A program made the position numbers and the translations under genes. From positions 49,898,430 through 49,962,429 of the forward strand of contig CM026401.1 in NCBI GenBank assembly GCA_014843695.1: 64,000 nucleotides of DNA. The letters are read 5' to 3'. This document shows, one piece after another, positions 55,415 through 64,000 of this stretch; position 1 is the stretch's first letter; each line of letters starts with the position of its first letter. The notes below the pieces were generated by a model. The model saw only the letters and a list, made by a program, of their open reading frames with translations. It made no database searches and was not told where the DNA came from. Source of the stretch: Archivesica marissinica. Taxonomy: Eukaryota; Mollusca; Bivalvia; Venerida; Vesicomyidae.

Positions 55415-55660
55415 TTAACCCATTCAACCCCAAGTAACTGACATGGACTGGTGCATGCTATTTTTAGACCAATAAATTAATAAGAAAATTACATTTGGAC
55501 CAGTTCATTTATCAAAATGGGTAATTTTATCTAAAAATAGTAATAATTATTACTGGCAAAAAAGTGCAGATCCTGATGAGACGGCTCGTTACGAGCCGGC
55601 TCATCTGGATCTACACTTTTCATAAGCCTATTTAGAGGCCTGTGGGGTTGAAAGGGTTAA
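55415..55660 (+). mobile_element. MITE-B copy, complete
   Basis: TTAACCCATTCAACCCCAAG to GGGGTTGAAAGGGTTAA with TTAA duplicated; GGCTCGTTACGAGCCGGCTC palindrome. Confidence 0.93.
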
Positions 55661-55789
55661 TGACCTTGAAAGTGAGACCAGCAACTCTAAAATAAACACA
55701 GATTATCTAGGGGTCACTCCCTAATTTCATAAAAAACATATTGACAAGGGACATACACAGACACACATATGTACAGCTTTGCGTCTTCA

Positions 55790-56010
55790 AACGTGGGGGA
55801 TGAGGGGCGAGTAGGGGAGGGGGTGAGGATGATAGGGGAGGGGAAGGAAGGGGAAGGAAGGGGGAGGAGGGGAAGGATGGGGAAATGGGAAGGAGTGGGT
55901 GAGGAAGGGGAGGATGAGGGGAAAGAGGATGAGGATGATGGGGAGGAGGATGAGGGGGTGAGGAGGATGAGAGAAGGATGATGGAATGAGGGAGAGGGAG
56001 ATAAGGGGGT
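55790..56010. repeat. Purine-rich GGAGGAT/GGGAAGG tract
   Basis: About 220 bp almost free of C on the plus strand, with GGAGGGGAAGGA, GAGGATGA and GGGGGTGAGG words. The gene strand is polypyrimidine. Confidence 0.9.
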
Positions 56011-56439
56011 CGGTGGCTTTGGGTCATAATAACAGCTGAATTATGTCAACATACATGTGTCACTCATATCATTCATAAACTAAATCCAGCCCTATCGGAA
56101 AAAGAATGTGAAAAACAGCAATCTGAGAATGCAATGGTATGCAGACATTTGCTATTTTGCATATTAAAATAATTTCATCTCCATGCAGATAATCTACATA
56201 ATTTACAAATTTAGACGTCTACAAAAGCTGGTATAATCATATCTATCATATTTGACAGGAAAATGTGAAATTGTGTCATACTGAAAGGTCTTATAATATT
56301 AGCTGTGTGGGCTGTGTCAGAACCCACCAGGGGAGCTCTTTGCAAAGTGGGGATCCATGGGCGACACACTAACACTGTTTATAATTCTTAATTCTGACAA
56401 GAAAATGGGTGTATTAAATGTCACTCTATCGGACGATTT

Positions 56440-56760
56440 AAAGCGACACTACAGTGAAAAAGCACAGAGTACCCGGAGAATAATAACCTGTCCGATGTGG
56501 CGACCACCGTACCATCTCACATACTTCCCGGTTCGAGGATCGAACCCGGGTTGCATTGGTGAGAAGCCAGCGCGCTAACCACTGCGCTAATGTATTAATT
56601 TAGCATTAAAGCGACACTACATCGATGAAAATGCAAATTTCTACAGAATGTATTTTCCTAATATAATGTATAATTGTTTTCCTAATATTTACCTCAAAAG
56701 CCGAGTATTTCACCTAAATAAACAACCATCGTATACGACGTTTGTTAACATAACAAAATA
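56440..56760. mobile_element. 40994-type MITE pieces around a SINE-5
   Basis: TTAAAGCGACACTACAGTGA at 56438 and TTAAAGCGACACTACATCGA at 56606 flank a minus-strand SINE-5 (56462-56595, with GGGTTCGATCC and TTAGCGCAGTGGTTAGCG). The right piece continues with 'aaatttctacagaatgtatt'. Confidence 0.75.
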
Positions 56761-57319
56761 ACACAAATATGGAAAAAATCCATGAGTAATACAACGCATG
56801 TATCCTCACTAACATTTATAGTACAGATTTATCGTTATATCTCACATTTATGCCTATTCATATTTATTTTCAAACTAATCTGATTTAAATGATCTATTCT
56901 AAGCAACAGTAAAACACGCTTAACATAGACTAAACTAATAAATAAATGTCAATTCAGGAGTGTGGCTGATCGTTAAGATATAATCCTACTTTTACTAGTT
57001 TTTAACTTTTGAGAGTTTGCCATGTAATGTCACTTTGCCTATTGGTTTGATGCATTTGGTGCATGCCGGTGTTGGCCTAGAAAGGTTTGTAACCACAATG
57101 AGATGTCTGTTTAAAAGCTTCTAAGATTTCCCTAAGAGTAGTAGCACCATATAGATACCACTTCTAACACAGTAGAGTCTCCCTGCGGCCCTTTCTTATC
57201 AGCAAACTTCCCCTGGACATGGACATCAAATAGAAATTGGATAAAAATCTTGCAACATAATTTACAATATTCAACTAGAGACTTGATTTTTTGGGGGGTT
57301 TTTTTGGGGGGGATTTTAT

Positions 57320-57525
57320 GTTGCACAAACAGCTAAGGCAATATGGCCCAGGTAGAACCACCGACCTTCCAGTTATTATTAGTGGAGGGAGACCCAAAGT
57401 GCCCCTTCCCTCCCAGCAGTATTTCAGGCACAGACGGGCACCCAGGTAGAACCACCAATCTACAGCAAGCCAATTAGATAGCTTTCCGCACATGAAATAA
57501 TTTGACATCCCCAGTGGGAAAGGAA
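57320..57525 (-). mobile_element. SINE-3 copy, rearranged
   Basis: 'agttattattagtggaggga', AGCAGTATTTCAGGCACAGA and 'cacatgaaataatttgacat' are family landmarks; the tRNA-like head is missing here but reappears at 58100-58149 beyond the 14-bp array. Confidence 0.75.
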
Positions 57526-57693
57526 CCATTTATCCTGCCTATTGTATATCAATCAATTGATAGTGAGAAGAACTATATAATAATCTAATCCCTTTCAGTC
57601 TACTGCTGTTAAATTATATGTAAAATGTTCATTTCTTGATTACATGTACAAATACTGAAATAAATAAAGTTTTTTAAAAAAAGGAACCACCAG

Positions 57694-58100
57694 AGGTAAG
57701 GGAGCAGAGGCGAGGGAGCAGATGTGAGGGAGCAGAGGTGAGGGAGCAGAGGTGAGGGAGCAGAGGTGAGGGAGCAGAGGTGAGATAGCAGAGGTGAGGG
57801 AGCAGAGGGAGCAGAGGTGAGGGAGCAGAGGTGAGGGAGCAGAGGTGAGGGAGCAGAGGTGAGGGAGCAGATGTGAGGAGCAGAGGTGAGGGAGCAGAGG
57901 TGAGGGAGCAGATGTGAGGGAGCAGAGGTGAGGGAGCAAGGTGAGGGAGCAGAGGTGAGGGAGCAGAGGTGAGGAAGCAGAGGTGAGGGAGCAGAGGTGA
58001 GGGAGCAGAGGTGAGGGAGCAGAGGTGAGGGAGCAGATGTGAGGGAGCAGAGGTGAGGGAGCAGAGGTGAGGGAGCAGAGGTGAGGGAGCAGAGGTGAGG
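57694..58100. repeat. Minisatellite, 14-bp unit, ~29 copies
   Basis: GAGCAGAGGTGAGG repeated, with occasional 13- or 6-bp indels. Fourteen is not a multiple of three, so all three minus frames read the same Pro/Leu/Ser/His-rich 14-residue cycle without stops; these ORFs are artefacts. Confidence 0.96.
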
Positions 58101-58149
58101 GGCGCAAGTGATTTGAAGTGAACGACCGTAACCACTCGGCCACAGAGAC
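58100..58149 (-). mobile_element. SINE-3 head against a splice donor
   Basis: On the gene strand CTCTGTGGCCGAGTGGTTAC begins at 58149, only four bases after the GT of the donor (GTAAGT) of exon 58154-58285. Together with 57320-57525 it makes one SINE-3 whose middle holds the 14-bp array. Confidence 0.8.
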
Positions 58150-58153
58150 TTAC

Positions 58154-58285
58154 GGCATTTCTCCTCATCAGATCCATCGTAACAGTCCACTTGTTGATCG
58201 CAGTAGTAGGCCAGGTCTATACATTCACCGTCATTACACGTCCACTGATGCGACTGACAAGCTACAGGAGCAGACGTCGCTATTT
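58154..58285 (-). CDS. HSPG2: Perlecan-like exon: first LDLa
   Basis: A 132-bp phase 1-1 exon, first LDLa of the protein: short IATSAPVA leader, CQSHQWTCNDGEC, then CDQQVDCYDGSDEEKC. The acceptor is TATATTTGACAG. The donor C|GTAAGTC runs into a SINE-3 head. Confidence 0.94.
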
Positions 58286-58365
58286 CTGTCAAATATATAC
58301 ATGTATGAAACCATTATCTATAATTTCTCCAAAGTTCTAGTATTGTTTTATCGTTAGATGGTAGT

Positions 58366-58662
58366 TGTGATAGCGCAGTGGATGCGCGTTCACTTCAGGT
58401 GCGAAAGGTCCGGAGTTCGAACCCTGCTGGATCGGCTATGGTTTATTTTAGCTCAATTACGAGACAAGTTCTTTCAACTTATATTAATCACTCTCGAGAC
58501 CTCATTCCTGATGGAATCCATCGCCATGAAGGAGAAAGAGGCAATGTGGAAGTTAAATGCCTTGCCTAAGGGCACAATCGTAACGGCTCCAGCAGGGCTC
58601 TAATTCCAGACCTCTCTCACCTGAAGTGAACACGCTATCACTGCGCTATCACGACTTCCACA
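58366..58662. mobile_element. SINE-4 fold-back pair
   Basis: A plus-strand head (TAGCGCAGTGGATGCGCGTT; AGGTCCGGAGTTCGAACC) at the left and the same head inverted (TATCACTGCGCTATCACGAC) at the right, with 'ctcgagacctcattcctgat' between them. It looks like two SINE-4 elements in opposite orientation. Confidence 0.8.
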
Positions 58663-58671
58663 ATTTGCTAT

Positions 58672-58800
58672 TGTTTAAGAGCCAGCCATTTCCGACTTAT
58701 GACACACCTCTTTTTATGAACATCAGTACTTCCTGGATCCTATGTTTGTATGCCAGGTACCAGGCTGGTAGGCAATTGGTAACCATTATTTAACTATATA
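58672..58800. mobile_element. Fragment of the 38908-type element
   Basis: GCCAGCCATTTCCGACTTAT, 'ctctttttatgaacatcagt' and GCCAGGTACCAGGCTGGTAG. Confidence 0.7.
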
Positions 58801-58974
58801 TATACATATCCAGCATCATTTATTGCTATATTTATGTACGTTTACGTATAATCGATTTTTCCGCGAAATGACGTTATGTTAAGTTGCAGCTATTTGTATG
58901 TATGTTGATGTAACGTCCGTTATATCAATACTTATTTTTTTTGGCTTCACTTGAATTTGTTATATGTTATGTTA

Positions 58975-59228
58975 TATTTCGGGTTTTACGCCTGCATCAG
59001 CACCATTTTGGGCTATATCGCCGGCGGGCAGTTTACCTAACAACACCTTTCCTGGGCAGGCTCCAGCGGTTAACCAGTACTTGGGTGCACCAACCTCCGT
59101 CAGAAACTGCCAACTTTTTCATATAAATGAGACACGGCCTGAGCGGGGCTCGAACCCGTGACAATCAGTGATGATAGGTTACAGTGGTATACAAGTCAGC
59201 GACCTTAACCACTCGACCACGGAGACGG
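58975..59228 (-). mobile_element. SINE-2 copy, complete
   Basis: Best-preserved copy: GGGTTTTACGCCTGCATCAG body and intact head CTCGACCACGGAGACGGAC, seen from the plus strand. Confidence 0.93.
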
Positions 59229-59342
59229 ACATATGAATATATGAATTTGTAAGAGACAATCAAAACTCAACGACAGTTGTTCAAAAACTGTGAACTAATA
59301 TTTTGCATTGCTTGGACAGCAGACACAATCACGGTTATTTAA

Positions 59343-59642
59343 TTAATCCTTTTCAAGCTAGCCGGGGGAGGGGCGAAATAACAGTCAAATATGTCATGCA
59401 AATTTGAATTGTGTCGTAAATTCTAATGAAATTCCAGGACATATTTCCATAGTTACAAATTAGAAAAACATAATGATGATTGTCATCTGCTTGTGTGTGG
59501 TTTACGTTTATTTATCGTCGCTACCGGTTACCCATATGAGCGACGCCTCCTGAAGAGATTAGTCATTTTAGATTATTTGTCGTCTGCTACAATTATTTGA
59601 ACTATTTATAGCCTTTATTTTACCCAGTATGCAAAGAGTTAA
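59343..59642. mobile_element. MITE-I copy with SINE-1 fragment inside
   Basis: TTAATCCTTTTCAAGCTAGC and CAGTATGCAAAGAGTTAA ends; a minus-strand SINE-1 tail fragment (59489-59573) interrupts it. Confidence 0.7.
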
Positions 59643-59809
59643 CTAACATTGTCTGTAAATAATATTTTTTCCCAATTTTGATCAATACAATCGCGAAATT
59701 CCATGGCAAAACAGGCGGGAAAATCTACATCAGCCGCATATAGCAATCGACATATCGATACTTTAGTCTCAACAAATTGATACATAAATTTCCATCAATG
59801 GCATCTTAC

Positions 59810-60316
59810 TTGGTACGTTTAGGTAACTCATATCAGCCTGAACGGCAAATAATATCGACCCTTGTAGATTCTCGAAGTCGGCTATTTTGAATGGCGCTCC
59901 GGACGTAATATCCTTCGCAAACATCTTAAGTCTGTATCCCTGATACATCTCGTATTCCTGTACATCTCCCGCGGCTTCAGTCGTAAATGCTATATTTCCA
60001 CCACGGTCTCCTTCCCGGTTAAAGACGCCGATGAAATCGCCTTTTTGCACCAAAATCGGTCGGTCCACTTCATACCTGGCTTGCTTTAATCGAGGGATTT
60101 CAGTCGAGTCGACAAGGATGAAATTAGTATCGGTAGTTTGTCTGAATACACCAATGAATACTGTTTCTCCGGGAAACTCTCGTTGAAAGTTCCATGCCGT
60201 AACAAAACCAGCACAGGGAAACACATTATTTATCATCAAATAACCGTAATTGTCTGGAAATGGTGTCGGTAACTTTCTGGGAACGGGCCCGACTCGTGGA
60301 GAGCAAGTTTGTAAAT
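59810..60316 (-). CDS. HSPG2: Perlecan-like exon: 169-residue domain of unknown family
   Basis: A 507-bp phase 1-1 exon, by far the longest here, placed between SEA and the first LDLa. It is not one of the known perlecan modules. Visible features: an early LQTC and a second Cys in NVFPCAGFVTAW; alternating hydrophobic strands VFIGVFRQ, NFILVDSTEI and VQKGDFIGVF; GGNIAF; QGSILFAVQADM at the end. The pattern fits a secreted all-beta (jelly-roll-like) fold. From memory, similar GD[FY]IG/aromatic-rich domains occur in uncharacterised invertebrate secreted proteins, but I cannot name the family. The acceptor is TTATGTGTTTCAG and the donor is CCAA|GTAAGA. Confidence 0.88.
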
Positions 60317-60349
60317 CTGAAACACATAAAAAACTCAATCATCTTTGTA

Positions 60350-60553
60350 TTAACTCGTAACCTGCCAATCACAGCCAAAGTCGTTTTTACAGCATAGACG
60401 ATCAGACGACACAGAACTTGCTATCCGATGATCAGGATCAATGCTGTTTGCTATTCGGATAGTGGCACTAAAACACTGAATAGCAGACATCATAGATATG
60501 GATCTATGTTGTTTGCACATTCCGTCCAATTTATTCGGCAGGTTATGAGTTAA
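60350..60553. mobile_element. MITE-A copy (CCTGCC subfamily), internally deleted
   Basis: TTAACTCGTAACCTGCCAAT and TCGGCAGGTTATGAGTTAA with TTAA on both sides; one internal hairpin core is shortened. It lies 34 bp upstream of the acceptor at 60316. Confidence 0.88.
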
Positions 60554-60999
60554 TGATATATAACTGTTCAGAAAGTCGATATTCAATATTTAATGCAAAA
60601 CAAATGAACAAACTTGTGCACGAAATACGTGTATCAAATACGAAGTGTCAAGATACCTACAGTATAACCTCCACTAACGCTCAACCCTAATAAGCGGTCA
60701 CCTCCAGTAAGCGAGCCAGTTCATGTCCTCCCAAGAGATTTTCCTATATATTTGACCTCTATTTGACGGTCAACTCTCTGACCCAGTCAACGGTCAGTCG
60801 AAACAGCCAAAATACTATCAATATATCTCTGAGAAATGGTCATTTTCTTCCAGAAAGATATATTCCTGTTCCTGCATAGCGATAGTGCAGAGTATGAAAG
60901 TGTCCCATTGTTTTTTATACTTTCAATGTTAACAAGACTACTAAGAATGGTCTACGTGCATTCAGTTCCTCGCCATTAGTTTATACCAATTTATTTTAG
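60554..60999. other. Intron with a weak MITE-C-like segment
   Basis: At 60660-60790 'acagtataacctccactaac' and GACGGTCAACTCTCTGACC resemble the MITE-C/pogo end theme. Nothing else is recognised. Confidence 0.4.
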
Positions 61000-61205
61000 C
61001 TCGATTGCGAAACAAGTTCTTACAACTTATATTAATCACTCTCGAGACCTCATTCCTGGTGGAATCCATCACAACGAGGGAGAGAGAAGAGGCAACGTGG
61101 AATTTAAATGCCTTGCCTAAGGGCACAATCATAACGGCTCCAGCGGAGCTCGAACTCCGGACCTTTCGCACCCGAAGCGAACTCGCATCCACTTCGCTAT
61201 CACGC
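61000..61205 (-). mobile_element. SINE-4 copy
   Basis: 'cgaaacaagttcttacaact', CTCGAGACCTCATTCCTGGT, TGCCTTGCCTAAGGGCACAA and the head GAACTCCGGACCTTTCGCAC, seen from the plus strand. Confidence 0.88.
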
Positions 61206-61234
61206 TATGTTTAACACTTAACCTGCCAAACACA

Positions 61235-61438
61235 AAATTTTACAGAAGTCAAATCCTTCAGTACTCGCCGTCTACAAGCTAAAGAAAGCTACCTCAGTAT
61301 AATTTATCTTTCATAACACCTTCAGCAAACACTTACCTCTAATTCTACGGAAGTCAAATCCTTCAGTACCTGCCGTCTACAAGCTAAAGCTACCTCGGTT
61401 TAATTTATCTTTCTATAACACCTTCAGCAAACACTTAC
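61235..61438 (-). repeat. Two partial copies of the SEA exon end with donor
   Basis: Two ~100-bp copies follow the SEA exon in the intron. On the gene strand each has AAGGATTTGACTTC (real exon: AAGGATTTGAATTC); the nearer copy keeps CGTAGAATTAGAG|GTAAGTG, the true junction. Upstream parts have diverged and carry stops, so they are not complete alternative exons. Confidence 0.88.
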
Positions 61439-61590
61439 CTCTAATTCTACGGAATTCAAATCCTTCAGGACTGACCCCATATGCGCTAAAGCTGCCTCGG
61501 TTTAGCATGTCTTTCAACAACTCTACAATCTCTTCCTCAGTTTGCTGGCCATCCGAGTCTAAGTCAAACGTGACCATCAATGAACCCGGG
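61439..61590 (-). CDS. HSPG2: Perlecan-like exon: C-terminal part of SEA domain
   Basis: A 152-bp exon, phase 2 in and phase 1 out, 50 full codons. It has GSLMVTFDLDSDG, EEEIVELLKDML and GSFSAYGVSPEGFEFRRI, matching the second half of the SEA module of perlecan (acidic D-x-D-x-D-G, amphipathic helix, then the VSPEGFEFR-type end). The acceptor is TTCTATTACAG and the donor is GAG|GTAAGT. The N-terminal half of SEA and the signal peptide must lie upstream of the window, or in an exon I could not see at 61.6-64 kb. Confidence 0.85.
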
Positions 61591-61639
61591 CTGTAATAGA
61601 ACAGAAAATGATGAAATCGATGTTTTCTATAGTTTAACC

Positions 61640-63125
61640 TTTCTTACTAGAATCTGTCATTTATATGTATTTGACCTTTCTTTGTTGGAATCTCTGTTTT
61701 ATATGTATTTAACCTGTCTTGTTGGAATCTCTGTTTTATATGTATTTAACCTGTCTTGTTGGAATCTCTGTTTTATATGTATTTAACCTGTCTTCCTGGA
61801 ATCTCTGTTTTATATGTATTTAACCTGTCTTTACCTTCTTCCTGGAATCTCTGTTTATATGTATTTAACCTTCTTGTTGGAATCTCTGTTTTATATGTAT
61901 AACCTGTCTGTTGGAATCTCTGTTTTATATGTATTTAACCTTTCTTGTTGGAATCTCTGTTTTATATGTATTTAACCTGTCTTGTTGGAATCTCTGTTAT
62001 ATGTATTTAACCTGTCTTCTGGAATCTCTGTTTATATGTATTTAACCTGTCTTCCTGGAATCTCTGTTTTATATGTATTTAACCTGTCTTACTGGAATCT
62101 CTGTTTTATATGTATTTAACCTGTCTTGCTGGAATCTCTGTTTTATATGTATTTAACCTGTCTTGTTGGAATCTCTGTTTTATATGTATTTAACCTTTCT
62201 TGTTGGAATCTCTGTTTTATATGTATTTAACCTTTCTTGTTGGAATCTCTGTTTTATATGTATTTAACCTTTCTTGTTGGAATCTCTGTTTTATATGTAT
62301 TTAACCTTTCTTGTTGGAATCTCTGTTTTATATGTATTTAACCTGTCTTACTGGAATCTCTGTTTTATATGTATTTAACCTGTCTTACTGGAATCTCTGT
62401 TTTATATGTATTTAACCTGTTTTGTTGGAATCTCTGTTTTATATGTATTTAACCTGTCTTGTTGGAATCTCTGTTTTATATGTATTTAACCTGTCTTGTT
62501 GGAATCTCTGTTTTATATGTATTTAACCTGTCTTCCTGGAATCTCTGTTTTATATGTATTTGACCTTTCTTTGTTGGAATCTCTGTTTTATATGTATTTA
62601 ACCTGTCTTGTTGGAATCTCTGTTTTATATGTATTTAACCTTTCTTGTTGGAATCTCTGTTTTATATGTATTTAACCTGTCTTCCTGGAATCTCTGTTTT
62701 ATATGTATTTAACCTGTCTTCCTGGAATCTCTGTTTTATATGTATTTAACCTGTCTTCCTGGAATCTCTGTTTTATATGTATTTAACCTTTCTTGTTGGA
62801 ATCTCTGTTTTATATGTATTTAACCTTTCTTGTTGGAATCTCTGTTTTATATGTATTTAACCTGTCTTACTGGAATCTCTGTTTTATATGTATTTAACCT
62901 TTCTTGTTGGAATCTCTGTTTTATATGTATTTAACCTGTCTTACTGGAATCTCTGTTTTATATGTATTTAACCTGTCTTGTTGGAATCTCTGTTTTATAT
63001 GTATTTAACCTTTCTTGTTGGAATCTCTGTTTTATATGTATTTAACCTGTCTTGTTGGAATCTCTGTTTTATATGTATTTAACCTTTCTTGTTGGAATCT
63101 CATTCTGTCATGTATTTAACCTTTC
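61640..63125. repeat. Minisatellite, 37-bp unit, ~40 copies
   Basis: TTGGAATCTCTGTTTTATAT then GTATTTAACCTGTCT, alternating CCTTTCTTG, CCTGTCTTG, CCTGTCTTCC and CCTGTCTTAC variants. It starts ~50 bp upstream of the SEA exon acceptor. Confidence 0.96.
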
Positions 63126-63195
63126 TTGTTGGAACATACATGTTATTGTCTTCCTTGATGCAGTGTGATCATTTTGATAGGCAACAACCCATAAT

Positions 63196-63422
63196 TTAAC
63201 CCATTCAACACCAAGTAACTGACATGGACCGGTGCATGATATTTTCAGACCAATAAATTAATACGAAAATTACATTTGGACCAGTTCATTTATCAAAATG
63301 GGTAATAATAATATTACTGGCAAAAAGTGCAGATCCTGATAAGACAGCTCATCACAAGCCGGCTCATCTGGATGTACACTTTTTGAAGCCTATTGAGAAG
63401 CCTGTGGTGTTGAAAGGGCTAA
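63196..63422 (+). mobile_element. MITE-B copy
   Basis: TTAACCCATTCAACACCAAG start; the end is a mutated GTGTTGAAAGGGCTAA. Confidence 0.88.
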
Positions 63423-63604
63423 AGCATATTTAAACAGTTTGCAATATATTTCGGTAGAAATTAGGTCAGTTACACTTATCTCCCTTAGAAAGACGTTTCT
63501 ATTTCCCACATGTATGAAGATTACAAAAATGTTTTGTCCCAAGATTTTTCTAACAAAAATCCCACGAAACAACATAAGTAAGAAGAATATCTGTACAGAA
63601 TGGA

Positions 63605-63965
63605 AATAAAAGTGTTTGTTTATTATAGTGTCACCACTATTTAAAAGGCCAGCCATTTCTGACTTATTTACAGACGGATCTGTAGTCCAGTGGTAACATG
63701 GTGGACTGGTAATCCAGGGATCGCAGGTTCGATCCCCCGTCTGACCCTAATAAAATTAACATTCTTTCAGATGGGACTTTAAACCAAGGTCTTGTGTCAG
63801 TGCTGTACACCGTGCATGTAAAAGAACCTGAGGAGACTCTGGAATGGGTCTCTTGTCTGTATCATGCACTATCCTCCAAAAATTAAAAATGACTAAACTC
63901 TTCAGGAGGCATCGCTCATATGGGCAACCGGTAGCGACGATAAATAAACGTAAAACACACGCATG
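63605..63965 (+). mobile_element. Composite: dispersed element with SINE-1 inside
   Basis: Same composite as 49505-49866. On the far side of the SINE the host element resumes at 63968 with GAGACACCTCTTTTTATGAA, so the insertion is recognisable as nested; near-duplicate TGACT words flank the SINE. Confidence 0.9.
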
Positions 63966-64000
63966 ACTGATGAGACACCTCTTTTTATGAACATCAGTAC

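Larger units (their letters stand above)
292..61590 (-). other. HSPG2: Perlecan-like gene, partial (22 internal exons)
   Basis: Gene-level entry for the 22 exons listed separately. Each exon has AG acceptor and GT donor on the minus strand, and the phases chain without a break: 2-1, then 1-1 throughout, except phase 0 inside the FN3 and inside the Ig domain. The summed length of 3,212 bp gives exactly 1,070 codons plus the two partial end codons, which is strong evidence for one transcript. Domain order SEA, LDLa array, Ig matches the N-terminus of perlecan, a secreted basement-membrane heparan sulfate proteoglycan. The signal peptide, the first part of SEA, and everything after the first Ig (laminin-type, further Ig and LG domains are expected from the family) lie outside the window. 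Alternatives are another LDLa-rich extracellular protein; the SEA plus Ig context argues against LRP- or sortilin-type receptors. Confidence 0.8.

Noticed and set aside
57609..58292. 227-codon ORF starting in an LDLa and continuing into a Pro/Leu/Ser/His-rich repeat
   Set aside because: The LDLa part is real, but the frame passes through a good GTAAGT donor into a SINE head and a 14-bp array that is open in all three frames.
59110..59228. Functional class II tRNA gene
   Set aside because: It is the head of SINE-2, found with the same body at five loci.
63390..63656. 88-codon minus-strand ORF as an upstream exon (signal peptide)
   Set aside because: It contains a hydrophobic patch but overlaps MITE-B and the 38908-type element, and no donor in the right phase joins it to the SEA exon.
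63672..63745. Functional tRNA gene (Thr-like)
   Set aside because: The head pairs partly (AGACGG with CCGTCT) and has A- and B-box-like words, but it continues into a conserved SINE body and recurs many times.

Overview
The window is eukaryotic, animal, intron-rich DNA. It carries one recognisable gene, on the minus strand, embedded in transposons and tandem repeats. No bacterial-style operon, CRISPR array or second protein-coding gene was found. Several tRNA-derived SINE families, TTAA-flanked MITEs and abundant minisatellites fit a mollusc, most likely a bivalve; that assignment is an inference from repeat style and was not tested.

The gene is read from high to low coordinates. I could join 22 exons by hand (61590 down to 292), all with GT/AG borders and compatible phases, giving one continuous frame of 3,212 bp (about 1,070 codons; about 5% of the window). 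Domain order is: C-terminal part of a SEA domain; one 169-residue exon with an unrecognised beta-rich domain; LDLa; LDLa fused to the first half of an FN3 domain; second half of the FN3; LDLa; a shrunken four-cysteine LDLa-like exon; thirteen further LDLa exons; and one Ig domain split over two exons. SEA, then an LDLa array, then Ig is the N-terminal order of perlecan (HSPG2; Trol in flies, UNC-52 in nematodes), a basement-membrane proteoglycan, so I call it perlecan-like. The 5' end lies beyond 64000 and the 3' end before position 1. Almost every exon is phase 1-1 and so can be duplicated or lost without breaking the frame.

Intron content by region: 0.2-4.6 kb SINEs, short arrays and a duplicated acceptor; 4.7-6.2 kb a 25-bp array; 7-8.2 kb a decayed ~108-bp array; 10.2-14.5 kb a satellite grown from a MITE end, with a 1,000-N gap; 16-25 kb nested MITEs and arrays; 26.4-27.5 and 31.3-32.6 kb arrays built from exon ends; 33-44 kb SINEs and MITEs; 44.9-48.0 kb a 46-bp array with a second 1,000-N gap; 49.9-50.2 kb another exon-end array; 52.4-55.0 kb G-run and 63-bp arrays; 57.7-58.1 kb a 14-bp array; 61.2-63.1 kb SEA exon-end duplications and a 37-bp array.

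The most interesting pattern is where tandem arrays start. Several are copies of the exon/intron junction itself, so real 5' splice sites are followed by up to dozens of extra GT-containing copies. Others are copies of transposon termini. Family labels used below: MITE-A (TTAACCCTTTGC or TTAACCCTTAACCTGCC ends), MITE-B (TTAACCCATTCAACACC ends), MITE-C (CAGTCAAACCTGT ends), MITE-D (CCAGGGCT ends), MITE-E (ACTGTACATACTCGCC ends), MITE-F (TTAACCCTTTCCTTCATAGA ends), MITE-I (TTAACTCTCTGC ends); SINE-1 to SINE-5 are tRNA-derived families.
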